From Ktedonobacteraceae bacterium (GTDB lineage: Bacteria > Chloroflexota > Ktedonobacteria > Ktedonobacterales > Ktedonobacteraceae), in NCBI GenBank assembly GCA_014896635.1, contig JADBKA010000005.1, forward strand, positions 1-47,605: a DNA stretch of 47,605 bases, read 5' to 3'. Shown piece after piece: positions 33,993-42,252 of the stretch. A program made the position numbers and the translations under genes. Within the stretch, counting starts at the first letter, position 1. Each line of letters begins with the position of its first letter. The notes below the pieces were generated by a model. It was not told the origin of the DNA, made no database searches, and was given only the letters and a program-made list of their open reading frames with translations.

Positions 33993-35282
33993 ATGCAAAT
34001 TACCCGCGAAAAATTATCGGTAACACCTGCCGCCTCAGTGGAGGGGCAGAAAGGGGGACTTTTACGTACCTTTTCGGCTTTACAACATCGTAATTTCCGT
34101 CTCTTCTGGTTCGGCCAGTTCATCTCGCTCATCGGTACCTGGATGCAGTCTACAGGACAGGCCTGGTTGGTATTACAATTGACAGGGAGCGCCTGGGCGC
34201 TCGGCGCTGTCGGTGCGCTCCAGTTCCTACCTGTCCTGGTATTTACGCTTTTCGGTGGAGTGCTGGCCGACCGCCTGCCCAAGCGCAACGTCCTGTTGTT
34301 TACGCAATCATTTGCCGCTCTTCAGGCATTTATGCTCTGGCTCTTGATTGCTACTCATACAGTGCAACTCTGGCACCTTTTCGTGCTGGCAGCCATGCTG
34401 GGCCTCACCAATGCCTTTGACATGCCGACACGTCAGGCATTTGTCGTCGAAATGGTGGGGCGCAAAGATTTACCTAATGCAATTGCGCTTAACTCGTCCA
34501 GCTTTAACATGGCGCGTATCGTCGGGCCTGGTATTGCCGGGCTGGTTATCGCCTGGTTTGGAGAAGCGCCGCTTTTTCTGTCGAACGCCATCAGCTTCAT
34601 TCCCGTCATCGCGGGACTGGTGTTGATTGATTCCGGCAAGCTTTTTACGCAGTCCGGCAAGATCGTCGGCAGTGAGCAGGGAGTTTTCAAGAGCCTGAGA
34701 GAGGGCTTTACCTACATCCGGCGCACCCCGGCAGTTTTCCTGATCATTGCAATAGTAGGTCTTATCTCACTGTTTGGCATTAACTTCAATGTCACTCTAC
34801 CATTGATGGCAACAGAAGTGCTAAAAGTGGGACCAGAGGGATTTGGCCTGATTTCATCAGCCTTCGGCTTTGGTGCGCTCGGCGCCGCGCTCTGGCTGGC
34901 ATGGGGGAACAAGAAACCGGGGATCAGACAGATGTTGCTCGGCGCGCTTGCCTTTGGCGCGCTTGAAACGCTGTTTGCCCTTGCACACTGGTATCCGCTC
35001 TCAATCGCGCTGGTGACGCTGGTTGGATTCGCGCAGATAGCCTTTACGGCAGTTGCCAATTCAACACTACAACTGGTCACGCCTGACCATTTGCGCGGCA
35101 GAATCATGAGCGTTTACATGCTCGTGTTCGCCGGTAGCGTCCCTATCGGCAACCTGTTTACAGGCGGACTGGCTTCAAATTTCGGCGCCACAGTCGCTCT
35201 GCTGGCAGGAGCAGGGATCAGTCTGCTCACCGCAATCGCTGGCTGGCTGCTGCGCGCTCGCGCCGAAAGAAATCCTTCTTGA
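33993..35282 (+). CDS. MFS transporter, EntS/DHA3-type exporter
   Basis: A 429-aa major facilitator protein with about twelve hydrophobic helices. The N-terminal RNFRLFWFGQFISLIGTWMQ (about 32-51) and the loop 2-3 signature GGVLADRLPKRNVLL are typical of the MFS_3/EntS family, which exports siderophores and drugs. It is preceded by a MerR regulator and by no Shine-Dalgarno of note (ATG at 33993). Export of a toxic small molecule under MerR control is an inference; the substrate is unknown. Confidence 0.85.
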   Translation: MQITREKLSVTPAASVEGQKGGLLRTFSALQHRNFRLFWFGQFISLIGTWMQSTGQAWLVLQLTGSAWALGAVGALQFLPVLVFTLFGGVLADRLPKRNVLLFTQSFAALQAFMLWLLIATHTVQLWHLFVLAAMLGLTNAFDMPTRQAFVVEMVGRKDLPNAIALNSSSFNMARIVGPGIAGLVIAWFGEAPLFLSNAISFIPVIAGLVLIDSGKLFTQSGKIVGSEQGVFKSLREGFTYIRRTPAVFLIIAIVGLISLFGINFNVTLPLMATEVLKVGPEGFGLISSAFGFGALGAALWLAWGNKKPGIRQMLLGALAFGALETLFALAHWYPLSIALVTLVGFAQIAFTAVANSTLQLVTPDHLRGRIMSVYMLVFAGSVPIGNLFTGGLASNFGATVALLAGAGISLLTAIAGWLLRARAERNPS

Positions 35283-35352
35283 CAGCGGCAGCCAGAGAGC
35301 AGGCGAGGCGACATCGCTCTTCCGGCTCAAGGTTTTTCGCAGCAGTGGCGCG

Positions 35353-37803
35353 CTATCTCCGCTTCCTCTGCCAGAGCGCGCGCAGCAGTGAGCGATGCAG
35401 GACAGGCCAGAAGCGTTCCACCTCTTGCAGCTCCAGTGCGTGTGGTGCCTGTTGAGGAGCGCCCCAGCGTTCGCGCACAAAAAGATCGGTCAGGCACCAG
35501 AGTGGCTGTGCGTGCTCAGGGAAATGCCGACTGAGCATGCTCCCATATTCGTAGGGTGTCTGCCAGGGACGAGGAGCCAGCCCTAGCCAGCGAGCGAGCC
35601 AGCAGAGGCGCCAGAAAATGCCCGACACAAACGGCGATCCGGCATACAGATTCCGCCACCAGTGGACCACCAGTCCACTGATCAACACTCCTAGCGAACA
35701 CAGCAGGAGAAAAACAGCAACCACAATCAGCACTGTCTGATTGAGCAGCGGGTTCTCCTGCTGAGCCTTCGCATTTTTGCCAGCCCCCTGCCTGTCCTGC
35801 TGTTGAGCGGGAGGAGTCGGGGATGTCGAGGATGCTGCCGCCTGCGTTGCTGAGGGAGTGGGCGTTGCCTGTGTCGCAGACGGTGTCGCCGCGACAGCGG
35901 GCGTCACCTGTGGAACGGCTCCGGCCCCCAGAGAATAGCCCGGCGTCGGGTCAAAACTGATCCAGCCATAGGATGGGAAGTAGGCTTGCACCCAGCTATG
36001 GGCGTCGCTGCCCATGACTGACCAGCGATTCTGCCGGTTATCAAAGTGGCCCTGGCTGAAGCCATTGACGATGCGAGTTGGGATGCCAAGCTGGCGGGCC
36101 ATAATTGCCATCGCACTCGCATAATAGGTGCAATAGCCGATCTTCTTTTCCAGCAACCAGCTCACTACATCTCTGCCCTGGGGTATCGGCTCATTCTCTA
36201 TCGAATAGGTAAAGACTTTTTGATTACCCAGGTGGCTTTCGAGCATTTTCAAAGCACTGTATGCATCGGTTGCGCCCTGCGTCCACTGCTTTGCCGTCTG
36301 TTCTACCACAGGCGGCAGTTTCTGCGGCACCTGCAAGTAGAGATTGGCGTGAGCAAGCTTCCTTAAGCCTTCTTGCCAGATTCCTTCCCGGTCGCTGGCC
36401 GGCAGCGGAAACGCCCGCAGCCCCTGCGCATCGGCAGCAGGCGCAATCGAGGTCACGATGTAGCGTTCCCCTTTCATCAAAGGCTGCTGCTTCGTCCATG
36501 TTCCTGTCGTTCCATCACTGTAGATGACGGTCGGGACGGAAAATCGTATCGGTTCGGCAGGTCCAAAAATATAGTATTTCGTTCCCGCCGGCGGTTGCAA
36601 GACGGTGATATCGGCAATCAACTGCTGGCTCCCTTTATCTGTACTGAGCGGTAGCTGCTCATTTGCACGATATGCACGAGCATCTCTGGCGGTCAGCGAA
36701 GTTGTCCAGGTACGCCCATCGAACATATTATAGGTAAATCCTTCAAGATAGAGTGGTTGAGTCGAGCTATAGTTTAGCACTTCACCAGTGGGAAGATTAA
36801 CAGTATTGGAGACAATCAGTTGATCGCCAAAGAAGTTTGCCTGGCTAGTAAAGGGCTGAATGAGGGAAGCAGGATCTTGCCAGGATATATGACCATTTGA
36901 GATATTATTAATCGCGTTATCCAGCTTATCCCAGAAAGCCTTGCCGTCTTCCGGCTGCTGCAATACCGGCAGCAGCAGTCCTGCCGGCAGGGCCAGCACC
37001 ATCACTACACTTGCCATAGACATACAGCGCCAGATAAGCGCATTGAACCAGGAGCGATTGATATAGAGACCCTCGCGCATCCACTGCATGACCTGCGAAA
37101 CCATTTGCATGCGAGCAACCAGCAGAATCAACGCCGCCAGCAGGATGACTACATAAAGATAGGTACCGCTCTGTTTGATATAGTTGAGATTTACCAGCAG
37201 AATCGAACTGTAGACCAGCGCCACCAGCCAGGGGAGATGCGCACGATAGATCAGCCAGCTCCCAAAATGTCCCAGAAAAAAGCAGAGAAAGACCAGGTAG
37301 AAGAAAAAAACATCTTCGCCAGAAGGCACAACGCCAGAAGTCAGGCCACCAATGACTGCATCGCGCAGATGGAGCAGCACCTGCCCCCACGAAATGTGAA
37401 ATGCAAAAGCCGTCAGCCAGACAGCGAACCAGTAGCCGACCAGGCACGAACCGATGTGTAGGATGGATTGGGGTACGTGTGGCAGTTTCGCTACACCTAA
37501 CCCTAGTAGCAGACCGAGCACCGGAGCCAGCAACAACAGCGGGCTATGCCTGACCCAGTTCGCGGCGATCATGGCCAAAACCACACTATAGAGCGCCACC
37601 GCCAGCAGCACAAGCGTCGTCCAGCCCTCTAGAGGAGACAACACTCGGCGGCGCGAACGTTGCGCAGATGCGAGCGCGGACCACCGGGGAGAATGAGGCG
37701 GCGGAGACATCTGCGGCTGAGGAAATGGCTGGGACGCCGGGGGATACACAGGATGTGTGACTTGCTGGGATACCGGGTATGTATCTAGGACACTGGACCG
37801 CAT
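35353..37803 (-). CDS. TgpA-like transglutaminase membrane protein
   Basis: An 816-aa protein. About eight N-terminal hydrophobic helices (residues 45-270) resemble DUF3488/TgpA_N, a large periplasm-facing transglutaminase-like domain follows, and one more helix (about 680-705) precedes a C-terminal DUF4129-like region. The catalytic triad is Cys558 (GYCTYYASA), His602 (GSDAHSWVQ) and Asp618 (SFDPTPG). A Thr/Ser/Ala/Pro-rich linker lies at about 625-670. In Pseudomonas the homologue is an essential periplasmic protease-like enzyme; in Gram-positives it is often beside DUF58 and MoxR genes, which are absent here. AGGAG precedes ATG at 37803. Confidence 0.85.
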   Translation of the reverse strand: MRSSVLDTYPVSQQVTHPVYPPASQPFPQPQMSPPPHSPRWSALASAQRSRRRVLSPLEGWTTLVLLAVALYSVVLAMIAANWVRHSPLLLLAPVLGLLLGLGVAKLPHVPQSILHIGSCLVGYWFAVWLTAFAFHISWGQVLLHLRDAVIGGLTSGVVPSGEDVFFFYLVFLCFFLGHFGSWLIYRAHLPWLVALVYSSILLVNLNYIKQSGTYLYVVILLAALILLVARMQMVSQVMQWMREGLYINRSWFNALIWRCMSMASVVMVLALPAGLLLPVLQQPEDGKAFWDKLDNAINNISNGHISWQDPASLIQPFTSQANFFGDQLIVSNTVNLPTGEVLNYSSTQPLYLEGFTYNMFDGRTWTTSLTARDARAYRANEQLPLSTDKGSQQLIADITVLQPPAGTKYYIFGPAEPIRFSVPTVIYSDGTTGTWTKQQPLMKGERYIVTSIAPAADAQGLRAFPLPASDREGIWQEGLRKLAHANLYLQVPQKLPPVVEQTAKQWTQGATDAYSALKMLESHLGNQKVFTYSIENEPIPQGRDVVSWLLEKKIGYCTYYASAMAIMARQLGIPTRIVNGFSQGHFDNRQNRWSVMGSDAHSWVQAYFPSYGWISFDPTPGYSLGAGAVPQVTPAVAATPSATQATPTPSATQAAASSTSPTPPAQQQDRQGAGKNAKAQQENPLLNQTVLIVVAVFLLLCSLGVLISGLVVHWWRNLYAGSPFVSGIFWRLCWLARWLGLAPRPWQTPYEYGSMLSRHFPEHAQPLWCLTDLFVRERWGAPQQAPHALELQEVERFWPVLHRSLLRALWQRKRR

Positions 37804-37967
37804 GAAGAACTCCTGCTAAAGAGAACAACTAACCACATAGATTCCTTAGTAACCGCTATTAGTAAAAACTATACAACCTATACACGCGAAAACTTGCCAC
37901 ATTATACAAAGATGGGACCAATTTCCTGAGTGTCCCGTAGAAACTTATGTGGGAAGCTACCCCCTTT

Positions 37968-38179
37968 GGCGCCAACTTATTAAGGAGTGCCTCTCCCTGA
38001 AAAGCAACTTGTCGCCCCGCCATTGATGGTGGGATTTCGGGGGTATGCCTTCTCTCTCAAAAGAGAAAAACAGGAAAAAAGAATTTTTCGGGGGACACCT
38101 TCCCCGCTGCGCGGGGACCCACCTTCCCCGCCAGGGGGGCTTTGCCCCCCTGGACCCCTTTTTCTGTTAAGTTGACGCC
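37968..38179. repeat. 212-bp palindromic element with 12-bp terminal inverted repeats
   Basis: The ends GGCGCCAACTTA (37968-37979) and TAAGTTGACGCC (38168-38179) are inverted with one mismatch. Inside are a CCCCGC/GCGGGG hairpin (38102-38116) and a 10-bp CCAGGGGGGC/GCCCCCCTGG hairpin with a TTT loop (38131-38153) followed by ACCCC, the same core as in the 114-bp elements. The right end overlaps the stop codon of the histidine phosphatase gene by one base. The adjoining 37804-37967 is A/T-rich, with -10-like TATAAT and TATAGT on the minus strand, and holds the promoter region of the transglutaminase gene. Confidence 0.75.
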
Positions 38180-38826
38180 TATGAAGGCTCCATTTGCATC
38201 CAGCGGACCTGACCCCACCCCATGTGAGCATGGCTGTTGAGCAGGCGCACAACGGGGCGAGGAGAATGCCAGTCAACAACACTGATTGTGGCAGGATCGA
38301 GAAAGATCTGGAACATCGAGGATAACGGCGCACCAAGCGCCGCACAGAGCAGCACCTTGATCGGCCCCACATGGGACACCAACACGAGCGTCTGAGATGG
38401 ATATTGTAGAGTCAGGCGCTCAACGGCAGATAGTACGCGCTGCTGCACCTGAGCAAAACTTTCGCCGCCAGGCGTTGCGACAGTGATATCGCGCTCCCAG
38501 GCCAGGAGACGCTGTTTATCCTGCGGACTGCGCGCCAGCACTTCGGCTCTGCTCATACCTTCCCACGCGCCAAAACTGCTTTCCACCAGCTCATCCATTA
38601 CCTGCACGGTGAGCTGGTGACGGGCCGCAATGGGTCGCGCCGTTTCCATTGCTCGCCGCAACGGGCTGCTGTAGACTGCTACCACTGGCAAGAGCGCCAG
38701 TGCGACAGCCAGTTGTTCTGCCTGCCATACCCCCTGCTCAGAGAGCGTATCATCTCGCAGGCCCAGGTAACGAAACTCACGGTTGGCAGGAGTTTCGCCA
38801 TGCCGAACCAGGACCAGGCGCGTCAT
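38179..38826 (-). CDS. Histidine phosphatase (phosphoglycerate mutase-like)
   Basis: A 215-aa member of the histidine phosphatase superfamily. The phosphorylated His9 is in VRHGETPAN, the acid/base Glu lies in ELVESSFGAWEGM (about 79-91), and the second His is in VSHVGPIKVLL (about 161-171). The short length fits CobC/GpmB-like phosphatases rather than glycolytic mutases, so the substrate (alpha-ribazole phosphate, a phospho-sugar or other) is open. ATG at 38826 follows AAAAGGAG. The gene is bracketed by palindromic elements at both ends. Confidence 0.8.
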   Translation of the reverse strand: MTRLVLVRHGETPANREFRYLGLRDDTLSEQGVWQAEQLAVALALLPVVAVYSSPLRRAMETARPIAARHQLTVQVMDELVESSFGAWEGMSRAEVLARSPQDKQRLLAWERDITVATPGGESFAQVQQRVLSAVERLTLQYPSQTLVLVSHVGPIKVLLCAALGAPLSSMFQIFLDPATISVVDWHSPRPVVRLLNSHAHMGWGQVRWMQMEPS

Positions 38827-38846
38827 ATACTGCTCCTTTTCCAATT

Positions 38847-38960
38847 CTAAGTAGGTGGACCCTAGAATTGAGAAAAAGGGGGAAATGGGGACACCCCATG
38901 CCCCGCCAGGGGCTGGCGCCCCTGGACCCCGCTTCTCATTCGTTCTGTCCACCTACTTAG
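38847..38960. repeat. 114-bp MITE-like palindromic element, copy 2
   Basis: The same length and nearly the same sequence as copy 1 at 2204-2317. Here the 14-bp terminal inverted repeats are perfect (CTAAGTAGGTGGAC / GTCCACCTACTTAG). The central hairpin at 38906-38925 has 8-bp CCAGGGGC/GCCCCTGG arms with loop TGGC, where copy 1 has GGCC. It lies 12-20 bp upstream of the histidine phosphatase Shine-Dalgarno, so it becomes part of that mRNA leader if transcribed from further upstream. Confidence 0.85.
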
Positions 38961-38978
38961 CCGGGCCTGCTGCCCGGC
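38960..38978 (-). terminator. Hairpin downstream of the H-NOX gene
   Basis: A perfect 7-bp stem GCCGGGC/GCCCGGC with a 5-nt loop, 52 bp beyond the H-NOX stop codon and abutting the 114-bp element. No T-run follows. Confidence 0.4.
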
Positions 38979-39029
38979 TGTAGAGTAGCATATCAGATGA
39001 CACGCCATACTGTCCAGCAATGTACTCGC

Positions 39030-39884
39030 TCACCCGGCCCCTACCAGCGGCAGACGCCAATAGCGGCAGCGGCTCAGATCATCGCCTGTGCGGCTGGCGG
39101 TAGTAGCAACCAGCCCGGTATACTGCAAGCGCTGCACTACCTCTAGCAGCAAGCTGAGACGAGGCAGCGCATAACTGCCGGGCAGGTGCTGAAGCTTCAT
39201 TTGTAATTCAAACAACGTCACGGCGTCCTGCTCCCGCTCTGGCAGGAGACGTAATACTTCTTCAGAGAGGGGACGCTGCTTCTGTATCTGCTCGCGCATC
39301 TCTGCTGCGGACGAGTGATGCGAAGCCTGATTCATCTGGAAATAGACCTCAAAGCGGCACTGCGCATCCCCTCGCTTCACACAACTGTGCTCCCTGACCA
39401 GCACACGCTCCCCAAAGCGGTCAGCCGTTCCCTCAACGGCTCCCCAGAACCAGCCGCAAAGCTGACGCGGGCTTTCATAAGTGACGAGCAAATGATTTCT
39501 TTCCATGTTGAGAAATTCGTAGGAGAAGACCGGCGGCGTGAGACCCTCCGGGCTAACAGACATCTGTTTGTGCGCCTGACGCATGAGCAGGAGCGTGTCA
39601 CGCGCGTTCTCTGCCTGCGTCAGCAGATAGGCGCATAGATGGCGCGTCAGGTCATTGACGATATAGTACCGCCCGAACTGTCGTAGCAGGAGATCAGCAG
39701 AAATATGCGTCAACCGACTGACAACCTGCACTCCATACAAAAAAGCTTCGTCACGATAGGCACGATTGATAAGAGGAGCCATCCCCGTGAACTTGAGCAA
39801 CTCCTGACGATATGTCTGCGCCATAGCCTTGCCAAACTGCACCGCAACATAGTTTTCCCATGAGACAAAGATCAAACCCATCAT
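39030..39884 (-). CDS. H-NOX haem sensor with C-terminal winged-helix-like extension
   Basis: A 284-aa protein. Residues 1-182 match an H-NOX (haem nitric oxide/oxygen binding) domain: N terminus MMGLIFVSWENYV, proximal His105, then 12 residues later PPVF, and the haem-propionate motif Y136-x-S138-x-R140, all at positions like those of sGC beta1 and bacterial H-NOX. A V4R-like ending (CVKRGDAQCRFEV, 168-180) shows the shared superfamily fold. Residues about 205-280 are not part of H-NOX; TLFELQMKLQHLP, LLLEVVQRLQYTGLV and CRYWRLP suggest a winged helix. H-NOX proteins usually act through a separate kinase or cyclase, none of which is adjacent. ATG at 39884 follows GAGG; GTG or ATG further upstream is unlikely. 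Confidence 0.78.
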   Translation of the reverse strand: MMGLIFVSWENYVAVQFGKAMAQTYRQELLKFTGMAPLINRAYRDEAFLYGVQVVSRLTHISADLLLRQFGRYYIVNDLTRHLCAYLLTQAENARDTLLLMRQAHKQMSVSPEGLTPPVFSYEFLNMERNHLLVTYESPRQLCGWFWGAVEGTADRFGERVLVREHSCVKRGDAQCRFEVYFQMNQASHHSSAAEMREQIQKQRPLSEEVLRLLPEREQDAVTLFELQMKLQHLPGSYALPRLSLLLEVVQRLQYTGLVATTASRTGDDLSRCRYWRLPLVGAG

Positions 39885-40039
39885 AACAGATACCTCGCAC
39901 AAAACCACCTGATTAATAGATATCGCCGCATATTAGTAAAGCAGGTATGCTCCGTCAGATACCTTCACACTTCTACGCTAGCAATGTACATTTCGGTTCT
40001 GAAAAATGTATATTTTTTTGGAGCACAGGAACCGCTGAT

Positions 40040-40068
40040 AGTATACACATGATATGTAAGAATGTCTA
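40040..40068 (-). promoter_or_regulatory. Promoter of the H-NOX gene
   Basis: On the minus strand TAGACA (40068-40063) and TATACT (40045-40040) are 17 bp apart. The transcript would have a leader of about 150 nt, with a stem formed by CGGTTCTG and CAGGAACCG around 39994-40033 and a 10-bp palindrome AATGTACATT at 39983-39992. Confidence 0.6.
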
Positions 40069-40145
40069 TATGCTTATATAATCTGTGGGAAACAAGTACC
40101 GTCCTTTCTTTTAGAAAGCGGATTAGTTAGCTTTCAGTGGCATCA

Positions 40146-40233
40146 CAATTGAATCGTTTCAATTGCTTTGTAGGGAGAACGACGGCCTTTAACGATACAG
40201 CAGGGGTGTGGGCAGCGCATTCAGACGCTGCCC
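40146..40233. other. Two perfect stem-loops between the H-NOX promoter and phaC
   Basis: The 39885-40304 region has no gene. It holds a perfect stem-loop CAATTGAA/TTCAATTG with a 4-nt loop (40146-40165) and a GC-rich stem GGGCAGCG/CGCTGCCC with an 8-nt loop (40210-40233). The latter lies 72 bp past the phaC stop codon and may end that transcript, though it has no T-run. Confidence 0.5.
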
Positions 40234-40304
40234 GCTATTGTGGTGCAGCACTATCCTCTCAGGCGGTGGGTGCGTTTAGTCTACAAGCATCAACGCCATG
40301 CCTT

Positions 40305-42125
40305 TTACTTTTCCAGCACATACGTCCCCGGTGCCGGTGCGATTGGTGGATGGGTGGCACTGCCTATTGCAGGTGGCACGATCTGCTCGCCGCAGCGCGG
40401 CCTCAGCCATTCAACCCAGTCAGTCCACCAGCTCCCCTTATGGTGTTGTGCGCTTTCAAACCACTCGTCGGCGCTGCGGGTGACTTTCTCACTGACCCAG
40501 TAGCCCCGGCCCTTGCTGGGCGGATTGATGACTCCGGCGATGTGACCGCTGCCCCCTAGAGCGAAGCGCACCGGGCCGCTGACCAGTTTCGCAATGCGCC
40601 AGGCCGTTTTCCAGGGGACAATATGATCCTGCTGCGTCCCGACCGCATAGATATCCTGGCGGATGCGGCTCAGGTCGATAGGCACCCCTTTCAGTACAAT
40701 TTTGCCGGGCTTGATCAGATTATTCTCCAGGTAGGTATTGCGCAGATAGAAAGAGTGGGCGGCACGGGTCATGCGCGTGCCATCGGCATTCCAGTAGAGC
40801 AGATCAAAGGCCGGAGGTTCTTTCCCCAGCAGATAATTGTTGACAACATTACTCCAGATCAGATCGTTTGCGCGCAGCATATTGAACATGGCCGCCATTG
40901 AACGACTATCCAGATAGCCGCGCTGCATCATCTGTCCCTCAATATACTCCACCTGCGGCTCATCAATGAACACGGCAGTATCGCCCACTTCGCTGAAATC
41001 GAGCAAAGAGACCAGAAAAGTGGCTGAGCGAATCGTTTCATCCCCTTTCGCCGCCAGATAAGAGAGTACCATCGCCAGCAGCGTACCGCCGATGCAATAG
41101 CCGATGGCATTGACCTGTGCGGAACCCGTAATCTCCTTCACCACATCCAGCGCATTGAGTGGTCCCAGCGTGAGGTATTCCTCGAAGCCAATACCTTCCA
41201 TCGACGCATCGGGATTCTTCCAGCTAATCACAAAAACGGTAAAGCCGCGATCAACCAGGAATTTGATCAGGCTGTTCTCCGGCTGCATATCCAGAATGTA
41301 GTATTTATTAATCCAGGGCGGAATGAAGAGCAGCGGGATGGCGGAAACGGTTTCGGTCGCCGGTGCATACTGGATTAACTCGATCAGTTTGTTGCGGTAG
41401 ACCACCTGGCCGGGGGTGAGAGCGAGATTACGTCCGGGTGCAAACGCTGCGGTATCGGTCATTTTGATCTGCCCGGTTTTGATGTCACGTAGTAGATTCT
41501 CCGTACCTTTCAGCAGATTCTGGCCGCCGCTCTCGATGGTTGCATGGATCACCTGTGGATTGGTGAAGGGGAAGTTACTGGGGCTGATCGCATCGAGGAA
41601 CTGGCGCAAATAAAAAATGAGTTTGCGCTGCTGGCGCTTATCGAGGTTCTGCGCCTGTGATGCCATTTTCAGCAGTGTTGTAGCTGTAAGCAGATAGCTC
41701 TGCTTCAAAGCATCGAAGAGCGGATTATGCTGCCAGTCCGGCGCCCCGAAACGTTTATCCCCCTGCTCCGGCTCAACGACGGCGCCAGCGTCCTGACCAT
41801 GTCCCCACCATTTGAGCGTCGCTGCGGTCATCAACTGCGTATACTGCCTGACAAAATCGTTATAGCCGGCCCAGAGACGCAGAGGATTACTAAACGATTC
41901 GAGCCAGAGCTGCTGGAAAGCGCGAAACTGTTCGCCCGGATCAATAGGCAGAATCCTGCTATATGGATTGGCCTGCCAGAGCTGGTCGATCAGTTCGATC
42001 CAGGGATCTCTGCTCTCCTCGCGTTCCTGGCCGGCAGGGGCAGTCGAGGCCATCTGCATGGTATTCTCAAGCAGGCGCTTCCAGACCTCGAAGGGATTCT
42101 GCTCCAGAGAAGATATATCCGCCAT
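40305..42125 (-). CDS. phaC: Class I poly(3-hydroxyalkanoate) synthase
   Basis: A 606-aa PHA synthase that polymerises (R)-3-hydroxyacyl-CoA on storage granules. The lipase-box variant GYCIGG carries the nucleophile Cys344, with Asp500 (GTQQDHIVPW) and His528 (GSGHIAG) completing the triad. The length and the about 200-residue N-terminal domain place it in class I, which works without a partner subunit. It is the last gene of phaB-phaA-phaC. Residues 585-606 are a Pro-rich end. The Shine-Dalgarno is weak, and a palindromic repeat separates it from phaA. Confidence 0.93.
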   Translation of the reverse strand: MADISSLEQNPFEVWKRLLENTMQMASTAPAGQEREESRDPWIELIDQLWQANPYSRILPIDPGEQFRAFQQLWLESFSNPLRLWAGYNDFVRQYTQLMTAATLKWWGHGQDAGAVVEPEQGDKRFGAPDWQHNPLFDALKQSYLLTATTLLKMASQAQNLDKRQQRKLIFYLRQFLDAISPSNFPFTNPQVIHATIESGGQNLLKGTENLLRDIKTGQIKMTDTAAFAPGRNLALTPGQVVYRNKLIELIQYAPATETVSAIPLLFIPPWINKYYILDMQPENSLIKFLVDRGFTVFVISWKNPDASMEGIGFEEYLTLGPLNALDVVKEITGSAQVNAIGYCIGGTLLAMVLSYLAAKGDETIRSATFLVSLLDFSEVGDTAVFIDEPQVEYIEGQMMQRGYLDSRSMAAMFNMLRANDLIWSNVVNNYLLGKEPPAFDLLYWNADGTRMTRAAHSFYLRNTYLENNLIKPGKIVLKGVPIDLSRIRQDIYAVGTQQDHIVPWKTAWRIAKLVSGPVRFALGGSGHIAGVINPPSKGRGYWVSEKVTRSADEWFESAQHHKGSWWTDWVEWLRPRCGEQIVPPAIGSATHPPIAPAPGTYVLEK

Positions 42126-42166
42126 AATGCTTTCTCACCATACCTTCTTCCCAATGAAGAAAATAC

Positions 42167-42240
42167 TGGGGTCCGGCGGGACTTCGCAGGCCCCCGCCAG
42201 AGGGCGCCCCTCGCCCTGCGGGTACGCCCCTGGACCTTTT
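42167..42240. repeat. Multi-hairpin GC-rich repeat between phaA and phaC
   Basis: Outer GGTCC/GGACC arms (42170-42174, 42232-42236) enclose hairpins GGCGGG/CCCGCC (42175-42180, 42193-42198) and AGGGCG/CGCCCT (42201-42206, 42212-42217). The end CGCCCCTGGACC recalls the CCCCTGGACCCC core of the other elements. It lies inside the pha operon and could tune expression or mRNA stability. Confidence 0.65.
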
Positions 42241-42252
42241 TTGGGAACTTGC

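Noticed and set aside
39030..39884. Assignment as a V4R (4-vinyl reductase-like) protein
   Set aside because: The CVKRGDAQCRFEV end looks V4R-like, but the N terminus, His105 and YxSxR spacing fit H-NOX; both share one superfamily fold.
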